Origin: an uncultured Lentisphaeria bacterium
Lineage (GTDB): Bacteria; Verrucomicrobiota; Lentisphaeria; Victivallales; Victivallaceae
DNA: 10,850 nucleotides
Reading direction: 5' to 3'
NCBI GenBank assembly: GCA_903821255.1
Contig: CAIJKT010001156.1
Span: forward strand, 1-10,850
Below the pieces are notes generated by a model, which was not told the DNA's origin, made no database searches, and saw only the letters and a list, made by a program, of their open reading frames with translations. Numbering within the stretch: position 1 is the stretch's first letter; each line of letters opens with the position of its first letter. The position numbers and the translations under genes were made by a program. This document shows, piece after piece, positions 1 to 6,738 of this stretch.

Positions 1-52
1 CCATTGTAATAAATCTGCTTGCGGCTTAAGTGTTTGCGCCGGTCTGGAAAAA

Positions 53-115
53 TTGTCAAAAAACGGTGTATAAAGGTTGATTTCAGCTTGTCAAAACCGG
101 TAAAAGGTGTAGATT
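53..115 (+). repeat. imperfect direct repeat upstream of gyrA
   Basis: Two copies of a similar element lie 35 bases apart, beginning at 53 and 88. Both open with TTGTCAAAA, continue with a CGGT core, and then an A-rich AAAGGT segment ending near GAT. They differ by small insertions and deletions. They fall in the non-coding leader in front of gyrA, and the second copy supplies the -35 element of the candidate promoter. A role as operator or duplicated promoter is inference; chance similarity in an A-rich spacer is possible. Confidence 0.4.
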
Positions 116-117
116 AT
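88..117 (+). promoter_or_regulatory. candidate sigma-70-type promoter for the gyrA operon
   Basis: A TTGTCA box at 88-93 (5 of 6 to TTGACA) is followed after 18 bases by GATTAT at 112-117 (4 of 6 to TATAAT). This would start transcription near 124 and leave a leader of about 50 bases before gyrA. A TTGTCA/TATAAA pair at 53-58 and 69-74 has only 10 bases between the boxes and was not preferred. Assigned by eye only. In bases 1-87 I see no convincing gene; short open stretches end at stops at 27-29 and 71-73, and one could be the last codons of an upstream gene. Confidence 0.35.
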
Positions 118-155
118 TAAAATGTATTTATAACGTCCTCCTCCGGGGGATCAGC

Positions 156-179
156 ATGGAGACAAGACAAAAACTATGA
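156..179 (+). CDS. 7-codon leader reading frame coupled to gyrA
   Basis: A tiny frame encodes METRQKL. It is preceded at 145-150 by GGGGGA with 5 bases to its ATG, which is a better placed ribosome binding site than the one for gyrA. Its TGA stop (177-179) overlaps the gyrA ATG (176-178) as ATGA, the classical arrangement for translational coupling. The nearest Shine-Dalgarno-like motif for gyrA itself, GGAG at 158-161, lies inside this frame and 14 bases from the gyrA start, which is long. The features are directly visible. That the peptide is translated, or that it gates gyrA translation, is inference, and such a short frame can arise by chance. Confidence 0.35.
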   Translation: METRQKL

Positions 180-2812
180 ATGAACTTGAATCAAGAGATT
201 TTCCTGTAAATATTGAAGATATTATGCATACTGCATATCTGCAGTATTCGTTGAGCGTAAACGTGGGCCGCGCCATTCCGGACGTCCGCGACGGGCTGAA
301 ACCGGTGAACCGGCGTATCCTGTACGCGATGCACATGCTCGGGCTCTCCAAATCCCACTCCTATACCAAAAGCGCGAAAGTCGTCGGCGAAGTGATCGGT
401 AAGTACCATCCGCATGGCGACTCCTCGATCTATGACGCCATGGTGCGTCTGGCCCAGGACTTCTCGATGCGCGCACCGCTGATTGACGGGCAGGGTAACT
501 TCGGGAGTATTGACGGCGATGCCGCCGCCGCCTACCGTTATACCGAATGCCGCATGGAACGCTTGTCGGAGGAACTGCTGGCCGACATAGAAAAAGATAC
601 AGTTGACATGACGTTGACCTTCGACGAGTCTTCGCTGGAGCCGACTGTACTGCCGGCGCGTTTCCCGCAACTGCTGGTCAACGGCACGACCGGTATCGGG
701 GTCGGCATGGCAACCAGCATCCCGCCGCACAATCTGGCCGAAGTGATCAATGCCACGATCTGCGTAATGGAAAACCCGACGGCGACGATAGACGAGCTGA
801 TGCAGCATATGCCGGGTCCGGACGTCCCGACCGGCGCCATTCTGCGCGGCAAAAACGAAGTCCGCAAATTCTATGCCACCGGCCGCGGAACTTTCAGAGT
901 CCGCGCCAAGGCGGAAATAATCGAAACCAATGGCAAAGAGCAAATCATCATCACCGAAATTCCATATGCCATCAACAAAGAAAATATGGTGAAGAAGATT
1001 GCCGAACTGGTCAATGATAAAAAGATCACCGGGATTTCCGGTTTGCGCGACGAGACCAGCCGCCGGGTTGGCATCCGCGTGGTGATTGACATTAAACGCG
1101 GAGCCATGGGCAGCGTGGTACTCAATCAGCTTTATGCCCATACCCAGCTTGAATCCGTGTATGGTTCGATCATGCTGGTGGTTGACCACAACCGGCCGCG
1201 AGTGATGAATCTGCCGCAGGTCTTGCAGGCATATATTGACCACCGTATGGAAGTGGTGGTCCGCAGAACGATATTTGAACTCAAGAAAGCGGAAGCCAGG
1301 GCGCACATCCTCGAAGGATTGCTGCTGGCGCTGGCTAATATTGATGAAGTTGTAAAAATCATCCGCGATTCCAGAAACCGCGAAGCCGCAGCCGAGGGCT
1401 TGATTGCGCGATTCCAGTTCTCCAAGGAACAGGTCGGTGCCATCCTGGAAATGCGCCTGCACCAGTTGACCGGACTGGCGATTGAAGATGTCCAGACGGA
1501 ATATGAAGAACTGACCAAACTTATCGCCTACCTGAAATCACTGCTTGCCAGCCGCGAAATGCGCCTGGAAGTGATCAAAAATGAACTGATTGAAGTCAGA
1601 GAGAAACATTCTAATCCGCGCCGCACCGAAATTACTTTCGACGACTCCGATTTGAACATTGCCGACCTCATTGCCAGACATTCCTGCGTGATAACGGTTT
1701 CCAATACCGGCTACATCAAGCGGGTGCCGTCCGACACTGACCGCACCCAGCACCGCCGCGGCGTAGGCATCATGGGCATGGAAACCAAAGACGCGGACTT
1801 TGTCGAGCATCTGTTCAACGCGGACAGCCACGACCTGATCTTCTTCTTTACGGACAAAGGATTCATGTACTGGCTGAATGTTTATGAAATCCCGGAAGCA
1901 TCCAGAATTTCCAAAGGCAAGGCCATTGTCAATATGATCAAGATCGAGCCCGGCGAAAAAATCAAAGCCATGCTGACGGTCAGTCCGGACGAAATGGAAG
2001 ATACAAGTAAATATATTATCATGGCGGCCCGCAGCGGTTATATTAAAAAGACTGCGCTCCCGGCGTTCAAGAATCTGCGCCGCACCGGCATCCGCGCCCT
2101 GACCATTGAAGAAAATGATGACTTGATCGCGGCGGATATCACCACTATCGGCAATGACATCATTCTTTCCACCGGCCTCGGCATGGCCTGCCGGTTTGAT
2201 CAGGCCCAGGTGCGTCCGATGGGCCGTACCGCCCGCGGCGTAACCGGCATGCGGTTCAAACTGGCGAACGATTATCTGGTCGGCATGGAAGTGATCAAAG
2301 AGGAAGTCGGCGAAGTAGAAGAAGGGCAGGAGGAAAATGCCACCGGGCCGGAACTGCTGGTTGTAACTTCCCGCGGCATGGGTAAACGCAGTTTTGTCAG
2401 CACTTACCGCAAGACCAAACGCGGTGCCAAAGGCGTAACCAATATCCGTTTCCGTGAAACTGAAGACATAGTCATCGCCGCTATTCAGGTGGAAAAAGGC
2501 GATGAACTCGTACTGACCACGGAGCGCGGCCAGCTGGTACGCATCCCGACGGATGAGATCAGGACTATCGGCAGGGCGTCAAAGGGCGTCAAAATCATGA
2601 ATCTGCGCGAAACCGACCGCATCACCGGTGCGGCAAAAATAGTCAAAGTGGAAGGCGAGGAAAGCAGCATCAAAATCGAAGCTGTTCCCGAAGCCGGTGT
2701 AGTGCCGGAGATTGAAGATATCCCTGAACTCGAAGATGTCGACATTGATGACGTCGATGACATTGATGACATTGATGGCGTCGAAGAGGATGATGACAAA
2801 GATACCGTTTAA
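176..2812 (+). CDS. gyrA: DNA gyrase subunit A
   Basis: GyrA is the DNA-cleaving and DNA-wrapping subunit of gyrase, the type IIA topoisomerase that introduces negative supercoils with GyrB. The 878-residue product has the winged-helix, tower and coiled-coil core (about 8-490), a beta-pinwheel C-terminal domain (about 500-835) and a strongly acidic tail. The catalytic tyrosine is Y122, after R121 in the segment AYRYTECRM. The quinolone region HPHGDSSIYD places Ser83 and Asp87 at the same numbers as in E. coli. The GyrA box expected as QRRGGKG reads QHRRGVG at 525-531, so it is degenerate. An acidic insertion (about 708-726) sits between pinwheel blades. I chose GyrA over ParC because the pinwheel is full length and aligns with GyrA blade by blade from memory, but the weak box leaves some doubt. 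The ATG at 176 gives a normal N-terminus. The gene appears to head an operon with folP, cdaA and cdaR. Confidence 0.95.
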   Translation: MNELESRDFPVNIEDIMHTAYLQYSLSVNVGRAIPDVRDGLKPVNRRILYAMHMLGLSKSHSYTKSAKVVGEVIGKYHPHGDSSIYDAMVRLAQDFSMRAPLIDGQGNFGSIDGDAAAAYRYTECRMERLSEELLADIEKDTVDMTLTFDESSLEPTVLPARFPQLLVNGTTGIGVGMATSIPPHNLAEVINATICVMENPTATIDELMQHMPGPDVPTGAILRGKNEVRKFYATGRGTFRVRAKAEIIETNGKEQIIITEIPYAINKENMVKKIAELVNDKKITGISGLRDETSRRVGIRVVIDIKRGAMGSVVLNQLYAHTQLESVYGSIMLVVDHNRPRVMNLPQVLQAYIDHRMEVVVRRTIFELKKAEARAHILEGLLLALANIDEVVKIIRDSRNREAAAEGLIARFQFSKEQVGAILEMRLHQLTGLAIEDVQTEYEELTKLIAYLKSLLASREMRLEVIKNELIEVREKHSNPRRTEITFDDSDLNIADLIARHSCVITVSNTGYIKRVPSDTDRTQHRRGVGIMGMETKDADFVEHLFNADSHDLIFFFTDKGFMYWLNVYEIPEASRISKGKAIVNMIKIEPGEKIKAMLTVSPDEMEDTSKYIIMAARSGYIKKTALPAFKNLRRTGIRALTIEENDDLIAADITTIGNDIILSTGLGMACRFDQAQVRPMGRTARGVTGMRFKLANDYLVGMEVIKEEVGEVEEGQEENATGPELLVVTSRGMGKRSFVSTYRKTKRGAKGVTNIRFRETEDIVIAAIQVEKGDELVLTTERGQLVRIPTDEIRTIGRASKGVKIMNLRETDRITGAAKIVKVEGEESSIKIEAVPEAGVVPEIEDIPELEDVDIDDVDDIDDIDGVEEDDDKDTV
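2741..2785 (+). repeat. 9-base tandem repeat encoding the acidic GyrA tail
   Basis: About five units of a 9-base pattern, roughly GAC-ATT/GTC-GAT, run in frame from codon 856 of gyrA and encode consecutive D-I/V-D triplets; the last unit is diverged (G-V-E). Because the unit is a multiple of three, gain or loss of copies would change tail length without breaking the frame. Acidic tails of this kind modulate DNA wrapping in E. coli GyrA. A similar effect here is inference. Confidence 0.6.
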
Positions 2813-2827
2813 TTATACGGGTTTTCA

Positions 2828-3682
2828 ATGATCCTTTGTTTCAAAAACAGGCAATTGGATCTTTCCGGCGTAAGCCGTTTGATGGGAATCGTCAACGTTA
2901 CGCCGGATTCGTTCAGCGACGGCGGCAGATGCTTTAATTCCGAAAGTGCCGTTGCGCACGGATTGAAATTGCTTGAAGAGGGGGCCGACATCATTGATAT
3001 CGGCGGCGAATCCACGCGTCCCGGTGCCGTCGCCGTCAGTCCGGAGGACGAAACCGCTCGGATTGTGCCGGTGATCCGGGACCTGAAGCGTAAAAATCCA
3101 GATTGCATTATCAGCGCCGACACCAGAAAAAGGGAAGTGGCCGCCGCCGCCCTCGCTGCCGGTGCGGATATTATTAATGATATTGCCGGATTGCGGCATT
3201 CTCCGGAGATTGCCGCAATTGCCGCAGAATACGGTGCCGGCCTGATCCTGATGCACATGCGGGGAACACCGGAAACCATGCAGTCTGCTGAAAACCTCAA
3301 ATATTGCGATATAGTTAAAGAAGTTTCTGAATTTTTATTGCAGGCCGTGGAAAAAGCCCTTGAATACGGCGTGAAACGGGAAAATATTGTACTGGACCCG
3401 GGAATTGGATTTTCCAAGACTCCGGAACAGAATCTGGAGCTGATCGGTAGGATCGAAGAGATTAAAGCGCTTGGATTCCCGGTTCTGGCCGGGCATTCCC
3501 GCAAGTCGTTTATCGGTGCGGTTCTCGGACGCAAAAATCCGGAGGACCGCATATTCGGGACTGCCGGGGTTACCGCTTTTCTGGCCATGCGCCGCGCGGA
3601 AATCATCAGGGTGCATGACGTCAGGGCGATGAAGGATGTAGTGACCATGCTCAGCCGCTGTGCTGAATACGGTTCAAAATAA
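2828..3682 (+). CDS. folP: dihydropteroate synthase
   Basis: This enzyme condenses 6-hydroxymethyl-7,8-dihydropterin diphosphate with p-aminobenzoate to give 7,8-dihydropteroate in folate synthesis, and is the sulfonamide target. The 284-residue TIM barrel is the usual length and carries all family signatures in order: GIVNVTPDSFSDGG (20-33), IGGESTRPG (58-66), the SADT aspartate D98, NDI (117-119), MHMRGTPETMQ (142-152), DPGIGFSK (190-197), GHSRKSFIG (222-230) and RVHDV (261-265). Phe29 and Pro65, equivalent to E. coli Phe28 and Pro64 where sulfonamide resistance changes occur, are the sensitive type. The ATG lies 15 bases after the gyrA stop, with only a weak GG-containing binding site, so its translation may lean on ribosomes leaving gyrA. 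The gene is followed 12 bases later by cdaA. Confidence 0.96.
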   Translation: MILCFKNRQLDLSGVSRLMGIVNVTPDSFSDGGRCFNSESAVAHGLKLLEEGADIIDIGGESTRPGAVAVSPEDETARIVPVIRDLKRKNPDCIISADTRKREVAAAALAAGADIINDIAGLRHSPEIAAIAAEYGAGLILMHMRGTPETMQSAENLKYCDIVKEVSEFLLQAVEKALEYGVKRENIVLDPGIGFSKTPEQNLELIGRIEEIKALGFPVLAGHSRKSFIGAVLGRKNPEDRIFGTAGVTAFLAMRRAEIIRVHDVRAMKDVVTMLSRCAEYGSK

Positions 3683-3694
3683 GGGACTGGAAAA

Positions 3695-4543
3695 ATGGCA
3701 AATTATATGACCTATATGCAGGATGCCTGGACGTATTTGAGGCCGGCTCTGGAAATCGCCATTCTGGCGTTCCTGATCTACAAGGTACTGTATTATCTGC
3801 GCGGGACCAGGGGTTCCAATATCCTGGCGGGAATCCTGATCATGCTGATGCTGCTGACGGCGGCCTGCGACCTGATTAAGCTCGAAGTCCTCAACTGGAT
3901 TCTCACCGGCGTCTGGACGGTGCTGGCGACTGCGGTTATCGTTATTTTTCAGCCGGAACTCAGACGCGCGTTCGCCCAGCTCGGCAGCGCGTCGTTTATG
4001 CATTCCGACCGCAAAAAAGAGGCGATTACTGAAGTTGTGACCGCCGTGTTGAACATGTCCAAGCGCCGGATCGGCGCGCTCATCGTCATTGAACGCAGCA
4101 TCGGCATGCGGGCGATTGTCGAAGACTCCATCAAGCTGGATATCAAACTCAATTCCCTGATCATCGAATCCATTTTCTTCCCCAATTCTCCATTGCATGA
4201 CGGGGCGATTATTATTAAGAACGACAAAATCATTGCTGCCCATTCAATCCTCCCGCTTTCGCGGGATGAATCCCTGACCAGATCGCTTGGCACCCGCCAC
4301 CGCGCGGCGGTCGGGATTACAGAGGAATCCGATGCGGTGGTTGTGGTCGTTTCGGAGGAAACCGGCAAAATCAGCATTGCCTGCCGCGGCAGTCTCCGGC
4401 AGGACATCAAGACGGACAAACTGCTGAAATACCTTACCGGGCTGCTGATATCCAACGATGCCGACTCTTTCGCCAGCATGTTCGGCACGATGGAGGAAAA
4501 TGAACAACTGACCGGCTTTACCAGCGGCGAAGAGGGATCATAA
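3695..4543 (+). CDS. cdaA: membrane diadenylate cyclase (CdaA/YbbP, DisA_N family)
   Basis: The enzyme makes the second messenger c-di-AMP from two ATP at the inner face of the membrane. The 282-residue product has three predicted membrane helices (about 17-35, 42-58, 66-86), then a linker and the DAC (DisA_N) domain (about 105-255). The active-site DGA motif is at 169-171, in PLHDGAIII, and the RHR motif is at 201-203, in GTRHRAAVGITEESDA; both are intact, so the cyclase should be active. Length and motif positions match B. subtilis CdaA closely. An AAGGGA binding site at 3681-3686 overlaps the folP stop and sits 8 bases before the ATG. The gene overlaps cdaR by one base. In Firmicutes the usual order is cdaA-cdaR-glmM; here folP precedes and no glmM follows. 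Confidence 0.95.
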   Translation: MANYMTYMQDAWTYLRPALEIAILAFLIYKVLYYLRGTRGSNILAGILIMLMLLTAACDLIKLEVLNWILTGVWTVLATAVIVIFQPELRRAFAQLGSASFMHSDRKKEAITEVVTAVLNMSKRRIGALIVIERSIGMRAIVEDSIKLDIKLNSLIIESIFFPNSPLHDGAIIIKNDKIIAAHSILPLSRDESLTRSLGTRHRAAVGITEESDAVVVVVSEETGKISIACRGSLRQDIKTDKLLKYLTGLLISNDADSFASMFGTMEENEQLTGFTSGEEGS

Positions 4544-5541
4544 TGGATTATCGTTTAAACAACCAGGAAAGAGACCGCCTCAGATGGATTCCGGCGATTA
4601 TCCGCAATGATTTTCTCCGGAAATTTCTCGCGCTGTTTTTTGCGGTGCTGGTGTACCTGATGGTCGCCAATAAAATAGGTACTGAAGAAAAGATTTCAAA
4701 TGTGCCGGTGGATGTCGAATTGCCGGGCGGACTGGTCAATCTGGATGCCAGGAAACCGACGATTAACGTGACTGTGCGCGGCAGCAAAAAGAACCTCTCC
4801 GGCATTGGCGCGATGGATATCAAAGTCAAGGCGGAAGTCGTCGAGAACAAATATATAGCAGGGTTCCCTTATCTGCTCAAACTGAGCATGGACAACATCA
4901 AAACACCGTTCGGTGTAAGCGCCGTGAATTTCAACCCGAAAGAGATTCCGCTGTCGCTTGAAAGAAATGATTCTAAAAAAGTGATGGTCGAGCAGAAATT
5001 TGATTCCATCCAGAATCTGCCGAAAGATTATGCGGTCGGCAAAATAAAAATCAACCCCGCCGAAGTGCTGATTATCGGCCCCCAGAGTATTATCAAGGAA
5101 ATTAAATCTATCCAGACCCGGCCGATTCCGCTGGACAGCCAGACCATCGAAAGTTTTGAATATCAGGCGCCGTTATCCACCCCTGACTCCATAAAAGTCT
5201 CCCCGATCAAAGTGACGGCGCAGGTGGAAATCGTCCGCAATTTTATCACCAGAACCTTCAAATCCGTCCCCATCCGGCTGCTCCAGCCGCCCGATGATCA
5301 GGAATTGCTGAAAGTCGAACTGCTCTCCACGCCGAACGCCGATATAACAGTCTACGGTCCGCAGAGCAAAGTGGCCCTGCTGAAACCGGAGGAGGTCAAG
5401 TCCTATATCGATGTTTCAGCCCTTCAGGAATCCGGCTCTTTCAGTTCGGAAGTCTACTGCTGGACCAGCGACCCGGAAATAAAGGTCAAAAACATCTACC
5501 CCGAAAAAGTTAAACTGAAACTTACCCGAGTCAAAAAATAG
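4543..5541 (+). CDS. cdaR: YbbR-domain membrane protein, CdaA regulator (CdaR-like)
   Basis: CdaR-type proteins bind CdaA in the membrane and modulate c-di-AMP synthesis. The 332-residue product has a short basic cytoplasmic N-terminus, one membrane helix (about 25-43), and an extracytoplasmic part that I read as three YbbR-like repeats (about 52-141, 149-231, 237-328). Each repeat has the typical pattern of a hydrophobic strand followed by a V-x-V-x-G-P or similar turn, for example VLIIGPQ (175-181) and ITVYGPQ (268-274). B. subtilis CdaR has four such domains, so this is a shorter version. The start ATG shares its A with the cdaA TAA stop, and GAGGGA at 4532-4537 lies 5 bases upstream, indicating translational coupling. 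The residues differ widely from model homologues, so the regulatory role rests on domain type and position. It is the last gene of the plus-strand operon. Confidence 0.85.
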   Translation: MDYRLNNQERDRLRWIPAIIRNDFLRKFLALFFAVLVYLMVANKIGTEEKISNVPVDVELPGGLVNLDARKPTINVTVRGSKKNLSGIGAMDIKVKAEVVENKYIAGFPYLLKLSMDNIKTPFGVSAVNFNPKEIPLSLERNDSKKVMVEQKFDSIQNLPKDYAVGKIKINPAEVLIIGPQSIIKEIKSIQTRPIPLDSQTIESFEYQAPLSTPDSIKVSPIKVTAQVEIVRNFITRTFKSVPIRLLQPPDDQELLKVELLSTPNADITVYGPQSKVALLKPEEVKSYIDVSALQESGSFSSEVYCWTSDPEIKVKNIYPEKVKLKLTRVKK

Positions 5542-5567
5542 CGGAATGGCGGCTCTCCCTGCAAGAA
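5542..5567. other. convergent intergenic gap without a clear terminator
   Basis: Only 26 bases separate the cdaR stop from the stop of the opposing J-domain gene. I see no stem followed by a T-run in either direction, so termination must occur inside the neighbouring coding sequence, depend on Rho, or be absent, with overlapping transcripts. Confidence 0.5.
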
Positions 5568-6731
5568 TCAAAAGTCAAAGAATCCTTGTTCTGTATATTC
5601 TTCTTCCGGTGAAATATGAGTTTGGGTTTTCGCCTTTGTCTTTTTCTCCGTTTTTACTTTGGGCTGAGGCTTGAGCCGGGATTGCCTTTGGGCCGGGCGG
5701 CTCCATTTTCGTTCCACGCTTTCCAGGTATTCCATTTCATATTTCAAAGTTAGTTGTTCATGAATCAGTTGCTGTTCAAGCTGGCGTGTCGCGGCTTTGC
5801 GCTGTTTGTCCGACCAGGTCAGAAAGCGCCAGGACGATTCCGCCTGGGCATTGCGGATAAGCGTCCGGACCGAGCGCAGGCCGTTTTTAAAATCTTCGAT
5901 TACCGCCAGGATTTGAGTGCAGGAGATGTGGCTGGACATCGGGTCCTGCTTCATGTCCAGCGAGGCTTGAATCGCCAGCAGACTGTCCAGGTCGTTCTTT
6001 TGGTAAGCCGCCTGGATCTGATGCCATAAACGGCTGTTTTCGGCATTGAAATCGCAGCCGGTGTCCGGATGGAGTTTGAAGCATAATTTGCGGTAAACAT
6101 CCCGGATTCTGGCGGTCTGGTTTCTCGTTTCCGGATCATCTCTGACCACCTTCTTTTTACCGTCGAAAATGTCTTCAAGGTCATCAAACATTTTGTCGAA
6201 TTCTTCTTTTAAATCTCCGTCCTCGTCCAATTCTTCAAAAATTTTATTGAATTCTTCGTCCAGGTCTTCGTCATCCTCAATGTCATCGTCAGCGTCAGCA
6301 TTAAATTCGTTGACATATTCGACCAGGGCGTCATGCAGCGACATGCCGTCTCTGGCTTTTTTCTGTAATTCCTGATACAGTTTGCGCGGGGTTTTGCCGG
6401 AGAGGTCGCTCAGACATTCCACCTGTTCCACAAACCAGCCTTTCCGCCGGATCTGTTCATGCAGTTCCCGCAGTTCAGTCATACGGCTGCCGAAAGTCGC
6501 GTGCATCCATTTTTCGTAAGCGGGACGGTCTTTATTGCAGTATGCATCCCACTCTTTCTGCTGTTTCTCGAAATCGCGTTCCGCTTTTTTGCACTTCCGC
6601 AATAATTCCTTTTTCACGGAGGAAATGTCCAGCAGAATCAGCTCGTAAAAACCAAACGGCTTAGGTTTGACGGCAGCACGCCCGGTATATACCCACATCT
6701 TCTGACGGTTTTGTTTCTTCTTGTATGCCAT
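5568..6731 (-). CDS. J-domain protein with acidic central and basic terminal segments
   Basis: The 387-residue product is not a DnaJ: it has no N-terminal J-domain, Gly/Phe region or zinc-finger domain. It opens with a basic segment (MAYKKKQNRQK), then a charged helical region (about 35-130), a very acidic stretch (about 144-190), and a J-like domain at about 205-255. That domain contains the invariant HPD at 221-223 (RKLCFKLHPD), a helix III ending QIQAAYQ, and little sign of helix I. A second helical region and a basic Lys/Gln-rich tail follow. HPD-bearing domains stimulate the ATPase of DnaK-type chaperones, so a co-chaperone role is likely but the client is unknown. I chose the ATG at 6731, 7 bases after the ribonuclease stop; an in-frame TTG at 6758 would overlap the upstream gene and is less likely. 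Cotranscribed with the RNB gene. Confidence 0.75.
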   Translation of the reverse strand: MAYKKKQNRQKMWVYTGRAAVKPKPFGFYELILLDISSVKKELLRKCKKAERDFEKQQKEWDAYCNKDRPAYEKWMHATFGSRMTELRELHEQIRRKGWFVEQVECLSDLSGKTPRKLYQELQKKARDGMSLHDALVEYVNEFNADADDDIEDDEDLDEEFNKIFEELDEDGDLKEEFDKMFDDLEDIFDGKKKVVRDDPETRNQTARIRDVYRKLCFKLHPDTGCDFNAENSRLWHQIQAAYQKNDLDSLLAIQASLDMKQDPMSSHISCTQILAVIEDFKNGLRSVRTLIRNAQAESSWRFLTWSDKQRKAATRQLEQQLIHEQLTLKYEMEYLESVERKWSRPAQRQSRLKPQPKVKTEKKTKAKTQTHISPEEEYTEQGFFDF

Positions 6732-6738
6732 GCTGAAA

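Noticed and set aside
191..1462. Long open frame on the minus strand opposite gyrA (423 codons)
   Set aside because: It lies entirely inside the well-supported gyrA gene, its product is His/Gln/Arg-rich with no recognisable domain, and GC-rich codon positions explain the lack of stops.
176..2812. Topoisomerase IV subunit ParC instead of GyrA
   Set aside because: Full-length pinwheel with acidic tail and E. coli GyrA-like numbering favour GyrA. The degenerate GyrA box keeps this alternative open, but only weakly.
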